From assembly GCA_964247735.1 (NCBI GenBank), contig CAXTVS010000001.1, forward strand, positions 146,997-210,996: a stretch of DNA of 64,000 bases, given 5' to 3'. Position 1 is the first letter of the stretch. Each line of letters starts with the position of its first letter. Position numbers and translations under genes: made by a program. This document shows, piece after piece, positions 62,651 through 64,000 of the stretch. The notes beneath the pieces were generated by a model that saw only the letters and a list, made by a program, of their open reading frames with translations, had not been told where the DNA came from and ran no database searches. The stretch is from Lichenicola sp964247735. GTDB lineage: Bacteria; Pseudomonadota; Alphaproteobacteria; Acetobacterales; Acetobacteraceae.

Positions 62651-64000
62651 TCACCCGGCCATCGCCGCCGCACGCGCGAGGTCGACCGAGACCACCCGGC
62701 TCACGCCCCGCTCCTGCATCGTCACGCCGTAGAGCCGGTCCATGTGCGCCATGGTCAGCTGGTGGTGCGTCACCACCAGGAACCGGGTGCCGGTCTCGCC
62801 CGCCAGGTCGTCCAGCAGGGCGCAGAACCGCTCGACGTTGGCATCGTCGAGGGGGGCGTCGACCTCGTCCAGCACGCAGACCGGCGCCGGGCTGCAGCGG
62901 AACACCGCGAACACCAGCGACAGCGCGGTCAGGGCCTGCTCGCCACCGGACAGCAGCGACAGGGTGGCGAGCTTCTTTCCCGGCGGCTGGGCATAGACCT
63001 CGATCCCGGCCTGCAGCGGATCGTCCGAGCCCACCAGCCCCAGACGGGCGCGGCCGCCGCTGAACATGCGCGTGAACAGCGCCCCGAACTGCCGGTCGAC
63101 CTGCTCGAACACCGTTGACAGCCGCTCGCGGCCGACCCGGTTGAGGTGGCCGATCTGGCCGCGCAGGCGGGCGATCGCGTCCCCCATCTCCTCCCGCTCG
63201 CGCCCGATCGCGGCCCCCCGCTCTTCCGCCTCGCGCAGCTCGGGCTCGGCAAGCAGGTTGACCGGGCCCATCTCGTCGCGCTCGCGGACCAGCCGGGCGA
63301 TGCGGCGACGCAGCCCGCTTTCGGCGCCGTCGGACAGGTCGGCCGGCGCGCTCCCCGGCGGATGCGCCATGTCGGCCGGCAGCTGCGACAGCACCGCCTG
63401 CGCCTGCATCTCGTGCGCTTCCGCACGCAGCGCGGCCTCGCGGGCCGCGGACAGGCCGCTCTCGGCGGCCCGCCGCTCCGCCTGCGCCTGCCCGGCCCGG
63501 GACACGGCCTGCCGCAGCGCCTCCCGTGCCGCGTCGTGGACCTCCTGTGCCGCGCGCGCGGCATCAACCAGCGCCCGCGCCCGCCGCGCCGCCTCGGCCG
63601 GGCCGACCGCATGCAGCGCGTGCTCGGATCGCGCGGCGGCGAGACGCTGCCCGGCCGCGGCCAGCACCGCCTCGGCCGCCTCCCGCCGCGCCTGCCAGTC
63701 CGCCAGGGCGCGCGCCAGCGGACCCCGTCTCGCCTCCGACGCGGCCTGTTCGGCGGCAAGCGCCTGGCCCTGGTCCGCCGCCTCCCGCTCCTCCAGCCGG
63801 ATCGCCGCCACCGCCTGCGCCGACACCCGCGCCGCCTCGGCCGCCGATGCCGGATCCGGCAGCGCGGCGGCCGCTGCCGACAGCGCCCGCACCGCGTCCC
63901 GTGCCGCGTCCCGTTCCGCGGCCGCATCGTCCAGCCGGCTGCGCAGCGCGTCCAGGCGGCTCCGCCCTTCCAGCAGCACCGCCGCGGTCCGGTCGCACGC
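62651..64000 (-). CDS. smc: Chromosome segregation ATPase SMC, C-terminal part
   Basis: The gene runs off the right edge; 449 residues are visible. Residues up to about 230 are Ala/Arg-rich coiled coil. The C-terminal ATPase lobe has the transmembrane-transporter-like LSGGEQALTALSLVFAVFRCSPAPVCVLDEVDAPLDDANVERF, containing signature motif and Walker B, then VVTHHQLTMAHMDRLYGVTMQERGVSRVVSVDL. The upstream coiled coil, hinge and Walker A lie outside. SMC compacts and separates replicated chromosomes with ScpAB. Confidence 0.95.
   Translation of the reverse strand, partial: ACDRTAAVLLEGRSRLDALRSRLDDAAAERDAARDAVRALSAAAAALPDPASAAEAARVSAQAVAAIRLEEREAADQGQALAAEQAASEARRGPLARALADWQARREAAEAVLAAAGQRLAAARSEHALHAVGPAEAARRARALVDAARAAQEVHDAAREALRQAVSRAGQAQAERRAAESGLSAAREAALRAEAHEMQAQAVLSQLPADMAHPPGSAPADLSDGAESGLRRRIARLVRERDEMGPVNLLAEPELREAEERGAAIGREREEMGDAIARLRGQIGHLNRVGRERLSTVFEQVDRQFGALFTRMFSGGRARLGLVGSDDPLQAGIEVYAQPPGKKLATLSLLSGGEQALTALSLVFAVFRCSPAPVCVLDEVDAPLDDANVERFCALLDDLAGETGTRFLVVTHHQLTMAHMDRLYGVTMQERGVSRVVSVDLARAAAMAG

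Overview
This 64-kb window is uniformly GC-rich chromosomal DNA, with strong G/C at third codon positions and therefore many long antisense shadow frames. Gene content and promoter signals point to an alphaproteobacterium, most likely in the Rhodospirillales/Acetobacterales. Supporting features are an EcfG-type general-stress promoter (GGAAC-N17-CGTT), the order fabD-fabG-acpP-fabF-mltG, an ETF/ETF-QO operon, a Tat-exported glucose-fructose-oxidoreductase-like protein, a MntR/MntH pair and coiled-coil porins. Species cannot be assigned from sequence alone. No CRISPR array, prophage, insertion sequence or rRNA was seen. One tRNA (Ala, anticodon CGC) is present.

Layout. 0-2.1 kb: the start of an MlaE-type permease leaving the left edge, and a Rieske-FAD reductase. 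2.1-8 kb: an SDR, a DUF892 stress protein, and an electron-transfer operon (ETF-QO, etfB, etfA) that also carries coaA. 8-15 kb: a HbpS/GlcG-like protein, a diguanylate cyclase, tRNA-Ala, YggT, a glycosyltransferase, an FAD protein and a hybrid sensor kinase. 15-20 kb: a stress-envelope block (DUF3618 protein, holin-like protein, a third helical protein, GlsB, AI-2E transporter). 20-24 kb: a 1257-residue GH99-like/GT4/GT2 enzyme. 24-28.4 kb: small secreted or cupin proteins and a compositionally different patch with an alpha/beta hydrolase. 28.4-35.3 kb: mntR-mntH, a coupled three-gene unit (OpuAC-like, methyltransferase, YdcF), another methyltransferase and an atypical Nramp homologue. 35.4-40.7 kb: type II fatty-acid synthesis and mltG. 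40.8-44.9 kb: a periplasmic sugar-oxidation-like cassette. 44.9-51.5 kb: the phosphate regulon pstSCAB-phoU-phoB-phoR behind a triple Pho repeat. 51.6-55.3 kb: two tandem paralogous porins. 55.4-57.6 kb: an oxalate-decarboxylase-like bicupin and divergent LysR regulator. 57.6-62.6 kb: a DEAD-box helicase with a structured leader, then a YfiR-like protein and a GGDEF-EAL protein. Right edge: the C-terminal part of SMC.

The pst-phoUBR block is a complete phosphate-sensing and uptake module, and the two porins downstream may be its outer-membrane partners; the second has a degenerate Pho-like direct repeat. The most unusual items are the Nramp homologue with an altered metal site, the soluble-looking PhoR, the mntH promoter whose predicted transcript would be leaderless, the porin pair sharing an exact 87-bp block, the altered lid in the bicupin, the multidomain glycosyltransferase, and the hairpin that embeds the helicase ribosome-binding site. 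No wholly new multi-gene defence or mobile system was recognised.
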